Assembly: GCF_963662255.1 (NCBI RefSeq) | Contig: NC_085059.1 | Location: 3,396,501-3,460,500, forward strand | DNA from: Cinclus cinclus | Lineage: Eukaryota; Chordata; Aves; Passeriformes; Cinclidae | Direction: 5' to 3' | Length of the DNA stretch: 64,000 nt | Shown: piece by piece, positions 9,392 to 22,400 of the stretch | How positions within the stretch are numbered: the stretch's first letter is position 1 | How the letters are laid out: every line of letters starts with the position of its first letter | Position numbers and translations under genes: made by a program | Notes under the pieces: model-generated | Databases searched by the model: none | Told to the model about the DNA's origin: nothing | What the model saw: the letters and a program-made list of their open reading frames with translations, nothing else

Positions 9392-9916
9392 ATGTTTCTG
9401 CTGCCAGTACTCGCTTGTCCCCCGCTCTTCGTTCTCTGCCTTGGTGCTGAGCTGCTCCTGCTGCCGGGACTTTTCCTGCACTTCTACTGGAGCATCAACA
9501 CCAACAGCATGAGCGCTCCTGTCCCAGTGGAGGTACAGTGCCATCCCAGGGAGGGGGGCAGCCCTGACTGCCAGGGCAGGCTGCAGCCCTGTGGGGATGG
9601 ATGCTGGGGACAGGGACCCCAAGTGACATTGTGCTGTCTCATGCAGACTGCCAGAGACACCATTGAGGATATGGAGGTGGATGAGCAGGATGACACCGAG
9701 CCCATGGAAGTGGATGAATATGATGAGACTGAGCCCATGGAAGTGGATGAGCAGGATGACACCGAGCCCATGGAAGTGGACGAATATGATGAGACTGAGC
9801 CCATGGAAGTGGATGAGCAGGATGACACCGAGCCCATGGAAGTGGATGAATATGATGAGACTGAGCCCATGGACGTCGATGAGAAGGACAAGGAAGAGCC
9901 CGTGATCCTGGCATGA
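9392..9916 (+). CDS. Array gene copy 2, intact, 174 codons
   Basis: Complete copy with the W-S pair at residues 33-34 and Ile in TIED. The acidic tail has three full 22-residue pairs, and only the middle VDEYDE uses GAC. Candidate intron at 9533-9646; AATAAA at 10327-10332. The 3' UTR carries the TTGTTGTTGTTGCTG and GAAGGAAAC variant, unlike copies 1 and 3 but like copies 4 and 5. This is one of the markers that pair units into a dimer. Confidence 0.72.
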   Translation: MFLLPVLACPPLFVLCLGAELLLLPGLFLHFYWSINTNSMSAPVPVEVQCHPREGGSPDCQGRLQPCGDGCWGQGPQVTLCCLMQTARDTIEDMEVDEQDDTEPMEVDEYDETEPMEVDEQDDTEPMEVDEYDETEPMEVDEQDDTEPMEVDEYDETEPMDVDEKDKEEPVILA

Positions 9917-12900
9917 GGATGGAGCCCCAGGAGCAGGACAACCTGATGCTCCCCTGCCCTGCCCACAGGCAGTGCCCAGCCTGGGGTGGGGCTGGCTGGC
10001 TCTCCTCAGGGACATGGTGCTCAAGGAAGTCCTGCTCTGCTGCTTCCTTCCTTCCTTCCTTCCCTCCCAGACTGACAGGGATAATGGGCATCGACAGGGC
10101 CCCGCTGTAAATATGTTCAGCATATTCGAGGCTTTGTTTATAGGAACAATTTGAAGATTGTTAGCCTAAAGGTCCCAGAATGTTAATCTATAGCTTCTAG
10201 ATTTTTACAGTATAAGTCCCAGATTGTTACCAGTATAGTCTTCCTTGTAAATATGTTCTAGAGATTGTTGTTGTTGTTGCTGTTAGAAGGAAACATGTTC
10301 TTCAAATGTTTGGCTGAACTTTGTTCAATAAATACTATTTCTTATTAAAACCTCGCCTCTCTTTGCAATTCCTTTGGGCAACGTTTGCACAGTGCTGGTT
10401 TCCACTTGCTCATGGTTCCTGGGGTTGCAGGTCCCTGGGGGTGCTGGCACAGCCAGCCCTGGCTGGGGGTCCCTGTGCAGGGGGGTCCCACTGAGCCAGC
10501 ACTGCTGTTCCTGGGGCACAGCAGTGTCCCCAAGGGCAAAGCTCTCACCAGCAGAGAGGGAGCTCTGACAGCAGCAGGCCCTGCAGCAACGCCACCAAAG
10601 CAAAGGAAACCTCCTGACACCCTTCCTGCTGCGGCCACAGGGACTCCTGGGCAGGAGCCAGCATCAGGCACAGGGATGCAACATCCACCTCCATGCTCTG
10701 AAGGTCACGACAGCCTTGGCAAGTCTGGGACCTGCACCCGGGCTGCTGCAGGGGCTGATGTTTAAGGCTTGCAGCCTCCAAAGCCTCTGGGCTTTGCTTC
10801 CCCCGCTGCCTTCCATTGCCCTGTGCCCAGGATCCTCACCCTGCCCGTGTTCCTGCTGCTGCCAGCAGCCCCCAGAGCCCCTCACTCCCTGAGCATCCCC
10901 ATCACAGGGGGCACTGGCAAATCCCACACGCTTCGCAAAGCAAACTCCCCCACAGTAACCAAACCACTCTTTGGTCAGAGGGCGCCAAGGGGAAGCTCAG
11001 CACCAGCTGCTGTTTAAAGTGTGCTTTCAAAAGTGGGTTCAGGCACTCTGGCAGTGCCTGCTGCGCAGCTGAGGCTGTGGGGACACAGCACTGGCTCAGG
11101 CCAGCCCTCAGCCCCTCACAGCTCATGCCAAAGGCCCAGCTCACAAAGCAGTTTCACACCACTTGCTGCAGCTATTTCAAAGGCCTAAATGTCATTCGCA
11201 GGAGCCATTTAGTTGCCAACTCAGTGTCCGTGTCCTGGCAGGAGAAGCCACCAAGGGGCCTCTGCATGTGCACTCAGGGCACTTCCACTGCCATCCCAAA
11301 GGGATCGCAAAGGACAGGGCTCGTCTTTCAGCACTGCTGAGCTCCTCACGCAGCATTGAAGTCTCAGGAAGAGACAACAAGAATTGAGTGCACCAGGGAA
11401 GCTGGCCTCGAAGAAAACGCATCAATCCCACGGCCCACCCAAGCCAACGGCCTGCATGTCTGTACCTTCTCCTCCTTCTCTCTTCTCTGCTGTCACTTTG
11501 CCCCTTCTCTCTGTCCGGGAGCTTGGCCTCTCAGACAAATAAAAGATGTGCATCCTCACCTAGGCACGGCATAGATGTCTTACAGAATTGTCCCTTCTTC
11601 CCCGACAGCTGCAAATCCTACAGCTGCCAGACCTCATCCCTTGCTCCTAGAAAGGGAGACAAGACTTTCCATTCTAATCCATTGCCCAGCCCTAAGTCAA
11701 CGACACAGTCAGTAGAAATAGCTGTGAAATCCCCGGCAGGAACCTGCCAGAAGAGCTACAGCTGTGGAGGGGGAAGCAGCAAACTCCCACCCCCACCACT
11801 GCTTTGGACTCCTTACCAGCTAAAACAGATCCCACTCCTGGGATTTTTTTCCATTTTTTGTTAACCACAACTACCATCAATTTAAATCCATTGAAAACAA
11901 GATCACAGGAGGGGTTGCGTGGAAAGGAACCTTCAATCCCACCCAGTGCAAGCTTTGCCATGGCAGGGACACCTGCCACTGTCCCACGCTGCTCCAGCCT
12001 GGCCTTGGGCACTGCCAGGGATCCAGGGGCAGCCACAGCTGCTCTGGGCACCCTGTGCCAGCCCTGCCCATCCTGCCAGGGAACACTTCCTGACCCATAT
12101 CCCATCTGCAGCTGCTCCCAGTGCCAACAGGTGTCACTGCATGGCCTTGGGATGATGGATCAAGAGAAAGCCCCAAACTTTGAGCAGAGCTCCCAGTGCC
12201 TGTGCTGGGGACGTGCCACCCACCTGCCCCTCAAGCACTCAGCTGCCTCGCAGCCAGATGGAGTGTCCAACGGGTAAAGCACTCCCAGAGGATCAAACCC
12301 TGGTCACTGCACCAATGACAAGGTCTTTATTGGGAAAAGAAATGTCGAAGCACAGCGACATTTCTTTTCCAAGCAGGAGACGCTGATCCTGTGCCGGCAG
12401 CGCAGGGATGCTGTTATTGCTGGTCCTCATTTCATGCCTTTATCAGCTGCAGGGCCACCAGGACAGGCTGTGGTCTCCCAGGGCAGCTCTGAGTGACACT
12501 GCTGTCCCCACCAGCTGTCCCCAGCCCTGGGTGCTGCCACGTGCCCCAGCCTCTGCGGCCCAAAGCACCTGGAGATCCCCCTGAGCATCAGCGATCAGGG
12601 CCGCTGCAATCAGCCTGCTGACCCAAAACCTCAAGTGCTGCCACAAGAAAAGCAGCTGATTCATTGATACCTCGGAATTTCATGTCTCAATGCAAGGACA
12701 GGAAGCACCCCTATGCCACCAAATCGTTGCTAAGGGCTTGCAAGCCTCAACGCGGAGATTTCAGCGTTGGACACGCAGTCAGGGCAAGGGTAAATCCACA
12801 CAGAAATGACTCAGAAATTCCAAAACACACATCATGTTGGTCTTGACGCCTTTCTTGTTGGCTCAAGGGCTGTTTCCGTGGGCCACGCTTGCACAGAAAG

Positions 12901-14137
12901 AAAGGAAGTGCAGCTGCTGACGAACATCTCCATGCCCTCAGCAGGTTTTGGTGCCTTTGCTGCAGGGCCGCTCCTGTCAGAGCCCCCTCTCTGCTGCTGA
13001 CACCTTTGCTCTTGGGGACACCAGCCCAGGAACACCAGCAGGGCCCAGGGTTGGCTCAGGGGGACCCCCCTGTGCACAGGGAATCCCAGCCACGTGGGTG
13101 TGCCAGCACCCCCAGAAACACCAAGATCTGGCAGCACTTTGATCCGCTGCTCTTTCTGCACACGGAACCATCTCCTTCCTTTGCCATCCCAGGAAAATTC
13201 AACCTCTACCTCAGCCAAAGATCATTTCCTACACATGGCTGATCAGAAATGTTCTTCTGGACTTCCTCCACCAAAACCACCCCCGCATGCCCACAAGACA
13301 TTCCAGGGCCATCGGGAAACCCTCCACAAACACTGCGCAGGCACCCAGGACCACGGGCTTTCCATCTCTGCCATTCAGGCTCCCTGCGCTGCTCCTGGTC
13401 ATTTTCTCCTCCTCTCTCCATAACTTTGGGAACCACAGAGCTCCCAGGCTTTGGCAATTCCCAAGGCCACTGCCATCCTTGACTTTTTGGACACCCCCAG
13501 GACTGTGGACAGACACCCCTGTGTTTTCCCGCAGAAGATGTTAAGAGCCAACAGGAAGTCACAAAGTTACTGAGGCTGCTAGATCACCTCTCCAAAAGAA
13601 AAAGCTGAAAAAGCTGTGGCTGCTGAGGAAGGGGAGGTGAAGCTTGTGTGGCAAGCTCAGAGCATATTCACAGTGAATGAAAGGTGGAAGAGGGAGAGTG
13701 ACTCTTCCTCAGGAAGTCTACTGATGGGACAAGGGGGAATGGGATCAAACGGAAAGACAGTTGGAAGAGATCTGATGCTGGAAAGAAGTTCTTTAATGTG
13801 AGGCTGCTTGTCCCTGACACAGGGACTTGTGCACATGTGGGTGCCCCATCCCCAGCAACATCCAAGGCCACATTGGACAGGGTTGAAGTGCTGGGAGCTT
13901 GCTCAGGTTGGAACCAGATGATTTTTAGGGTCTCTTCCAAGCCAAACCACTCAAGGATTGGATGGTTCTATGGCGTCCATCTCCAAGAGAGGAGTGGCCC
14001 TGAAGCTTCTGTGACATCACAGGGCCCAGAGTGCTCCAGGTGGAAGGTCCAGGGCCTGGAGACCAGCACAACAGACAGTTCACCTGCTGCCAGCACTCAG
14101 TTCTCCCCCACTCTTCGCTCACTGCCACGGTGCCAAG
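9392..14137 (+). repeat. Tandem unit 2, 4746 bp
   Basis: Carries AACGCCACC, TTACAGAATTG, TTTCATGCC and GAAGCACCCC, which link it to unit 4. Hairpin at 12333-12370. From about 13.58 kb it changes to the CTCTCCAAAAG and GGATTGGATGG type of unit 0, marking a dimer boundary. Confidence 0.92.
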
Positions 14138-14728
14138 ATGTTTCTGCTGCCAGTACTCGCTTGTCCCCCGCTCTTCGTTCTCTGTCTTGGTGCTGAGCTG
14201 CTCCTGCTGCCGGGACTTTTCCTGCACTTCTACTGGAGCATCAACACCAACAGCATGAGCGCTCCTGTCCCAGTGGAGGTACAGTGCCATCCCAGGGAGG
14301 GGGGCAGCCCTGACTGCCAGGGCAGGCTGCAGCCCTGTGGGGATGGATGCTGGGGACAGGGACCCCAAGTGACATTGTGCTGTCTCATGCAGACTGCCAG
14401 AGACACCATTGAGGATATGGAGGTGGATGAGCAGGATGACACCGAGCCCATGGAAGTGGATGAATATGATGAGACTGAGCCCATGGAAGTGGATGAGCAG
14501 GATGACACCGAGCCCATGGAAGTGGACGAATATGATGAGACTGAGCCCATGGAAGTGGATGAGCAGGATGACACCGAGCCCATGGAAGTGGACGAATATG
14601 ATGAGACTGAGCCCATGGAAGTGGATGAGCAGGATGACACCGAGCCCATGGAAGTGGATGAATATGATGAGACTGAGCCCATGGACGTCGATGAGAAGGA
14701 CAAGGAAGAGCCCGTGATCCTGGCATGA
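14138..14728 (+). CDS. Array gene copy 3, expanded acidic tail, 196 codons
   Basis: The longest copy in the window. It has four 22-residue pairs instead of three, an exact 66-bp addition that leaves the frame and the PVILA terminus unchanged. The two middle VDEYDE half-repeats both use GAC, so the extra pair looks like a duplication of an internal pair. Candidate intron at 14279-14392, predicting 158 residues if spliced. The 3' UTR variant (GACTGTTG, GAAGTAAAT) matches copy 1. Confidence 0.73.
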   Translation: MFLLPVLACPPLFVLCLGAELLLLPGLFLHFYWSINTNSMSAPVPVEVQCHPREGGSPDCQGRLQPCGDGCWGQGPQVTLCCLMQTARDTIEDMEVDEQDDTEPMEVDEYDETEPMEVDEQDDTEPMEVDEYDETEPMEVDEQDDTEPMEVDEYDETEPMEVDEQDDTEPMEVDEYDETEPMDVDEKDKEEPVILA

Positions 14729-17700
14729 GGATGGAGCCCCAGGAGCAGGACAACCTGATGCTCCCCTGCCCTGCCCACAGGCAGTGCCCAGCCTGGGGCG
14801 GGGCTGGCTGGCTCTCCTCAGGGACATGGTGCTCAAGGAAGTCCTGCTCTGCTGCTTCCTTCCTTCCTTCCTTCCTTCCCTCCCAGACTGACAGGGATAA
14901 TGGGCATCGATAGGGCCCCACTGTAAATATGTTCAGCATGTTCGAGGCTTTTTTTTATAGGAACAATTTGAAGATTGTTAGCCTAAAGGTCCCAGAATGT
15001 TAATCTATAGCTTCTAGATTTTTACAGTATAAGTCCCAGATTGTTACCAGTATAGTCTTCCTTGTAAATATGTTCTAGAGACTGTTGTTGTTGTTGTTAG
15101 AAGTAAATATGTTCTTCAAATGTTTGGCTGAACTTTGTTCAATAAATACTATTTCTTATTAAAACCTCGCCTCTCTTTGCAATTCCTTTGGGCAACGTTT
15201 GCACAGTGCTGGTTTCCACTTGCTCATGGTTCCTGGGGCTGCAGGTCCCTGGGGGTGCTGGCACAGCCAGCCCTGGCTGGGGGTCCCTGTGCAGGGGGGT
15301 CCCACTGAGCCAGCACTGCTGTTCCTGGGGCACAGCAGTGTCCCCAAGGGCAAAGCTCTCACCAGCAGAGAGGGAGCTCTGACAGCAGCAGGCCCTGCAG
15401 CAATGCCACCAAAGCAAAGGAAACCTCCTGACACCCTTCCTGCTGTGGCCACAGGGACTCCTGGGCAGGAGCCAGCATCAGGCACAGGGATGCAACATCC
15501 ACCTCCATGCTCTGAAGGTCACAACAGCCTTGGCAAGTCTGGGACCTGCACCCGGGCTGCTGCAGGGGCTGATGTTTAAGGCTTGCAGCCTCCAAAGCCT
15601 CTGGGCTTTGCTTCCCCCGCTGCCTTCCATTGCCCTGTGCCCAGGATCCTCACCCTGCCCGTGTTCCTGCTGCTGCCAGCAGCCCCCAGAGCCCCTCACT
15701 CCCTGAGCATCCCCATCACAGGGGGCACTGGCAAATCCCACACGCTTCACAAAGCAAACTCCCCCACAGTAACCAAACCACTCTTTGGTCAGAGGGTGCC
15801 AAGGGGAAGCTCAGCACCAGCTGCCGTTTAAAGCATGCTTTCAAAAGTGGGTTCAGGCACTCTGGCAGTGCCTGCTGCGCAGCTGAGGCTGTGGGGACAC
15901 AGCACTGGCTCAGGCCAGCCCTCAGCCCCTCACAGCTCATGCCCAGGGCCCAGCTCACAAAGCAGTTTCACACCACTTGCTGCAGCTATTTCAAAGGCCT
16001 AAATGTCATTGGCAGGAGCCATTTAGTTGCCAACTCAGTGTCCGTGTCCTGGCAGGAGAAGCCACCAAGGGGCCTCTGCATGTGCACTCAGGGCACTTCC
16101 ACTGCCATCCCAAAGGGATCGCAAAGGACAGGGCTCTTCTTTCAGCACTGCTGAGCTCCTCACCCAGCATTGAAGTCTCAGGAAGAGACAAGAATTGAGT
16201 GCACCAGGGAAGCTGGCCTCCAAGAAAAGGCATCAATCCCACGGCCCACCCAAGCCAACGGCCTGCATGTCTGTACCTTCTCCTCCTTCTCTCTTCTCTG
16301 CTGTCACTTTGCCCCTTCTCTCTGTCCGGGAGCTTGGCCTCTCAGACAAATAAAAGATGTGCATCCTCACCTAGGCACGGCATAGATGTCTTACACAACT
16401 GTCCCTTCTTCCCCGACAGCTGCAAATCCTACAGCTGCCAGACCTCATCCCTTGCTCCTAGAAAGGGAGACAAGACTTTCCATTCTAATCCATTGCCCAG
16501 CCCTAAGTCAACGACACAGTCAGTAGAAATAGCTGTGAAATCCCCGGCAGGAACCTGCCAGAAGAGCTACAGCTGTGGAGGGGGAAGCAGCAAACTCCCA
16601 CCCCCACCACTGCTTTGGACTCCTTACCAGCTAAAACAGATCCCACTCCTGCCACTTTTTCCATTTTTTGTTAACCACAACTACCATCAATTTAAATCCA
16701 TTGAAAACAAGATCACAGGAGGGGTTGCGTGGAAAGGAACCTTCAATCCCACCCAGTGCAAGCTTTGCCATGGCAGGGACACCTGCCACTGTCCCACGCT
16801 GCTCCAGCCTGGCCTTGGGCACTGCCAGGGATCCAGGGGCAGCCACAGCTGCTCTGGGCACCCTGTGCCAGCCCTGCCCATCCTGCCAGGGAACACTTCC
16901 TGACCCATATCCCATCTGAAGCCGCTCCCAGTGCCAACAGGTGTCACTGCATGCCCTTGGGATGATGGATCAAGAGAAAGCCCCAAGCTTTGAGCAGAGT
17001 TCCCAGTGCCTGTGCTGGGGACGTGCCACCCACCTGCCCCTCAAGCACTCAACTGCCTCGCAGCCAAATGGAGTGTCCAACGGGTAAAGCACTCCCAGAG
17101 GATCAAACCCTGGTCACTGCACCAATGACAAGGTCTTTATTGGGAAAAGAAATGTCGAAGCACAGCGACATTTCTTTTCCAAGCAGGAGACGCTGATCCT
17201 GTGCCGGCAGCGCAGGGATGCTGTTATTGCTGGTCCTCATTTCATCCCTTTATCAGCTGCAGGGGCACCAGGACAGGCTGTGGTCTCCCAGGGCAGCTCT
17301 GAGTGACACTGCTGTCCCCACCAGCTGTCCCCAGCCCTGGGTGCTGCCACGTGCCCCAGCCTCTGCAGCCCAAAGCACCTGGAGATCCCCCCGAGCATCA
17401 GCGATCAGGGCCGCTGCAATCAGCCTGCTGACCCAAAACCTCAAGTGCTGCCACAAGAAAAGCAGCTGATTCATTGATACCTCGGAATTTCATGTCTCAA
17501 TGCAAGGACAGGAAGCAGCCCTATGCCACCAAATCATTGCTAAGGGCTTGCAAGCCTCAACGCGGAGATTTCAGCGTTGGACACGCAGTCAGGGCAAGGG
17601 TAAATCCACACAGAGATGACACAGAAATTCCAAAACACACATCATGTTGGTCTTGACGCCTTTCTTGTTGGCTCAAGGGCTGTTTCCGTGGGCCACGCTT

Positions 17701-18947
17701 GCACAGAAAGAAAGGAAGTGCAGCTGCTGAGGAACATCTCCATGCCCTCAGCAGGTTTTGGTGCCTTTGCTGCAGGGCCGCTCCTGTCAGAGCCCCCTCT
17801 CTGCTGCTGACACCTTTGCTCTTGGGGACACCAGCCCAGGAACACCAGCAGGGCCCAGGGTTGGCTCAGGGGGACCCCCCTGTGCACAGGGACTCCCAGC
17901 CACGTGGGTGTGCCAGCACCCCCAGAAACACCAAGATCTGGCAGCACTTTGATCCGCTGCTCTTTCTGCACACGGAACCATCTCCTTCCTTTGCCATCCC
18001 AGGAAAATTCAACCTCTACCTCAGCCAAAGATCATTTCCTACACATGGCTGATCAGAAATGTTCTTCTGGACTTCCTCCACCAAAACCACCCCCGCATGC
18101 CCACAAGACATTCCAGGGCCATCGGGAAACCCTCCACAAACACTGCGCAGGCACCCAGGACCACGGGCTTTCCATCTCTGCCATTCAGGCTCCCTGCGCT
18201 GCTCCTGGTCATTTTCTCCTCCTCTCTCCATAACTTTGGGAACCACAGAGCTCCCAGGCTTTGGCAATTCCCAAGGCCACTGCCATCCTTGACTTTTTGG
18301 ACACCCCCAGGACTGTGGACAGACACCCCTGTGTTTTCCCGCAGAAGATGTTAAGAGCCAACAGGAAGTCACAAAGTTACTGAGGCTGCTAGATCACCTC
18401 CCCAAAAGAAAAAGCTGAAAAAGCTGTGGCTGCTGAGGAAGGGGAGGTGAAGCTTGTGTGGCAAGCTCAGAGCATATTCACAGTGAATGAAAGGTGGAAG
18501 AGGGAGGGTGACTCTTCCTCAGGAAGTCTACTGATGGGACAAGGGGGAATGGGATCAAACGGAAAGAGAGTTGGAAGAGATCTGATGCTGGAAAGAAGTT
18601 CTTTAATGTGAGGCTGCTTGTCCCTGACACAGGGACTTGTGCACATGTGGGTGCCCCATCCCCAGCAACATCCAAGGCCACATTGGACAGGGTTGAAGTG
18701 CTGGGAGCTTGCTCAGGTTGGAACCAGATGATTTTTAGGGTCTCTTCCAAGCCAAACCACTCAAGGATTTCATGGTTCTATGGCGTCCATCTCCAAGAGA
18801 GGAGTGGCCCTGAAGCTTCTGTGACATCACAGGGCCCAGAGTGCTCCAGGTGGAAGGTCCAGGGCCTGGAGACCAGCACAACAGACAGTTCACCTGCTGC
18901 CAGCACTCAGTTCTCCCCCACTCTTCGCTCACTGCCACGGTGCCAAG
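14138..18947 (+). repeat. Tandem unit 3, 4810 bp
   Basis: Length excess over unit 1 is the extra 66-bp pair in the gene. Otherwise it follows unit 1, except that the run after CCACTCCTG (about 16650) is CCACTTTTTCC instead of GGATTTTTTTCC. Hairpin at 17143-17180. Confidence 0.92.
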
Positions 18948-19472
18948 ATGTTTCTGCTGCCAGTACTCGCTTGTCCCCCGCTCTTCGTTCTCTGTCTTGG
19001 TGCTGAGCTGCTCCTGCTGCCGGGACTTTTCCTGCACTTCTACTGGAGCATCAACACCAACAGCATGAGCGCTCCTGTCCCAGTGGAGGTACAGTGCCAT
19101 CCCAGGGAGGGGGGCAGCCCTGACTGCCAGGGCAGGCTGCAGCCATGTGGGGATGGATGCTGGGGACAGGGACCCCAAGTGACATTGTGCTGTCTCATGC
19201 AGACTGCCAGAGACACCATTGAGGATATGGAGGTGGATGAGCAGGATGACACCGAGCCCATGGAAGTGGATGAATATGATGAGACTGAGCCCATGGAAGT
19301 GGATGAGCAGGATGACACCGAGCCCATGGAAGTGGACGAATATGATGAGACTGAGCCCATGGAAGTGGATGAGCAGGATGACACCGAGCCCATGGAAGTG
19401 GATGAATATGATGAGACTGAGCCCATGGACGTCGATGAGAAGGACAAGGAAGAGCCCGTGATCCTGGCATGA
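18948..19472 (+). CDS. Array gene copy 4, intact, 174 codons
   Basis: Three-pair tail, TIED, W-S at 33-34. Its private change is CCC to CCA in the Cys-rich segment (about 19144), which leaves Pro and the neighbouring cysteines unchanged if translated. Candidate intron at 19089-19202; AATAAA at 19883-19888. Unit partner of copy 2 in the repeated dimer. Confidence 0.72.
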   Translation: MFLLPVLACPPLFVLCLGAELLLLPGLFLHFYWSINTNSMSAPVPVEVQCHPREGGSPDCQGRLQPCGDGCWGQGPQVTLCCLMQTARDTIEDMEVDEQDDTEPMEVDEYDETEPMEVDEQDDTEPMEVDEYDETEPMEVDEQDDTEPMEVDEYDETEPMDVDEKDKEEPVILA

Positions 19473-22400
19473 GGATGGAGCCCCAGGAGCAGGACAACCT
19501 GATGCTCCCCTGCCCTGCCCACAGGCAGTGCCCAGCCTGGGGTGGGGCTGGCTGGCTCTCCTCAGGGACATGGTGCTCAAGGAAGTCCTGCTCTGCTGCT
19601 TCCTTCCTTCCTTCCTTCCCTCCCAGACTGACAGGGATAATGGGCATCGACAGGGCCCCGCTGTAAATATGTTCAGCATATTCGAGGCTTTATTTATAGG
19701 AACAATTTGAAGATTGTTAGCCTAAAGGTCCCAGAATGTTAATCTATAGCTTCTAGATTTTTACAGTATAAGTCCCAGATTGTTACCAGTATAGTCTTCC
19801 TTGTAAATATGTTCTAGAGATTGTTGTTGTTGTTGCTGTTAGAAGGAAACATGTTCTTCAAATGTTTGGCTGAACTTTGTTCAATAAATACTATTTCTTA
19901 TTAAAACCTCGCCTCTCTTTGCAATTCCTTTGGGCAACGTTTGCACAGTGCTGGTTTCCACTTGCTCATGGTTCCTGGGGTTGCAGGTCCCTGGGGGTGC
20001 TGGCACAGCCAGCCCTGGCTGGGGGTCCCTGTGCAGGGGGGTCCCACTGAGCCAGCACTGCTGTTCCTGGGGCACAGCAGTGTCCCCAAGGGCAAAGCTC
20101 TCACCAGCAGAGAGGGAGCTCTGACAGCAGCAGGCCCTGCAGCAACGCCACCAAAGCAAAGGAAACCTCCTGACACCCTTCCTGCTGCGGCCACAGGGAC
20201 TCCTGGGCAGGAGCCAGCATCAGGCACAGGGATGCAACATCCACCTCCATGCTCTGAAGGTCACGACAGCCTTGGCAAGTCTGGGACCTGCACCCGGGCT
20301 GCTGCAGGGGCTGATGTTTAAGGCTTGCAGCCTCCAAAGCCTCTGGGCTTTGCTTCCCCCACTGCCTTCCATTGCCCTGTGCCCAGGATCCTCACCCTGC
20401 CCGTGTTCCTGCTGCTGCCAGCAGCCCCCAGAGCCCCTCACTCCCTGAGCATCCCCATCACAGGGGGCACTGGCAAATCCCACACGCTTCGCAAAGCAAA
20501 CTCCCCCACAGTAACCAAACCACTCTTTGGTCAGAGGGCGCCAAGGGGAAGCTCAGCACCAGCTGCTGTTTAAAGTGTGCTTTCAAAAGTGGGTTCAGGC
20601 ACTCTGGCAGTGCCTGCTGCGCAGCTGAGGCTGTGGGGACACAGCACTGGCTCAGGCCAGCCCTCAGCCCCTCACAGCTCATGCCAAAGGCCCAGCTCAC
20701 AAAGCAGTTTCACACCACTTGCTGCAGCTATTTCAAAGGCCTAAATGTCATTCGCAGGAGCCATTTAGTTGCCAACTCAGTGTCCGTGTCCTGGCAGGAG
20801 AAGCCACCAAGGGGCCTCTGCATGTGCACTCAGGGCACTTCCACTGCCATCCCAAAGGGATCGCAAAGGACAGGGCTCGTCTTTCAGCACTGCTGAGCTC
20901 CTCACGCAGCATTGAAGTCTCAGGAAGAGACAACAAGAATTGAGTGCACCAGGGAAGCTGGCCTCGAAGAAAAGGCATCAATCCCACGGCCCACCCAAGC
21001 CAACGGCCTGCATGTCTGTACCTTCTCCTCCTTCTCTCTTCTCTGCTGTCACTTTGCCCCTTCTCTCTGTCCGGGAGCTTGGCCTCTCAGACAAATAAAA
21101 GATGTGCATCCACACGTAGGCACGGCATAGATGTCTTACAGAATTGTCCCTTCTTCCCCGACAGCTGCAAATCCTACAGCTGCCAGACCTCATCCCTTGC
21201 TCCTAGAAAGGGAGACAAGACTTTCCATTCTAATCCATTGCCCAGCCCTAAGTCAACGACACAGTCAGTAGAAATAGCTGTGAAATCCCCGGCAGGAACC
21301 TGCCAGAAGAGCTACAGCTGTGGAGGGGGAAGCAGCAAACTCCCACCCCCACCACTGCTTTGGACTCCTTACCAGCTAAAACAGATCCCACTCCTGGGAT
21401 TTTTTTCCATTTTTTGTTAACCACAACTACCATCAATTTAAATCCATTGAAAACAAGATCACAGGAGGGGTTGCGTGGAAAGGAACCTTCAATCCCACCC
21501 AGTGCAAGCTTTGCCATGGCAGGGACACCTGCCACTGTCCCACGCTGCTCCAGCCTGGCCTTGGGCACTGCCAGGGATCCAGGGGCAGCCACAGCTGCTC
21601 TGGGCACCCTGTGCCAGCCCTGCCCATCCTGCCAGGGAACACTTCCTGACCCATATCCCATCTGCAGCTGCTCCCAGTGCCAACAGGTGTCACTGCATGG
21701 CCTTGGGATGATGGATCAAGAGAAAGCCCCAAACTTTGAGCAGAGCTCCCAGTGCCTGTGCTGGGGACGTGCCACCCACCTGCCCCTCAAGCACTCAGCT
21801 GCCTCGCAGCCAGATGGAGTGTCCAACGGGTAAAGCACTCCCAGAGGATCAAACCCTGGTCACTGCACCAATGACAAGGTCTTTATTGGGAAAAGAAATG
21901 TCGAAGCACAGCGACATTTCTTTTCCAAGCAGGAGACGCTGATCCTGTGCCGGCAGCGCAGGGATGCTGTTATTGCTGGTCCTCATTTCATGCCTTTATC
22001 AGCTGCAGGGCCACCAGGACAGGCTGTGGTCTCCCAGGGCAGCTCTGAGTGACACTGCTGTCCCCACCAGCTGTCCCCAGCCCTGGGTGCTGCCACGTGC
22101 CCCAGCCTCTGCGGCCCAAAGCACCTGGAGATCCCCCTGAGCATCAGCGATCGGGGCCGCTGCAATCAGCCTGCTGACCCAAAACCTCAAGTGCTGCCAC
22201 AAGAAAAGCAGCTGATTCATTGATACCTCGGAATTTCATGTCTCAATGCAAGGACAGGAAGCACCCCTATGCCACCAAATCGTTGCTAAGGGCTTGCAAG
22301 CCTCAACGCGGAGATTTCAGCGTTGGACACGCAGTCAGGGCAAGGGTAAATCCACACAGAAATGACTCAGAAATTCCAAAACACACATCATGTTGGTCTT

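Noticed and set aside
9179..10123. Long minus-strand frames (281-317 codons) over every gene copy, plus other open frames across the acidic repeat
   Set aside because: The repeat is 33/66 bp, a multiple of three, so all six frames stay open by construction. The minus frames run through the promoter and CR1 end and change start point between copies.
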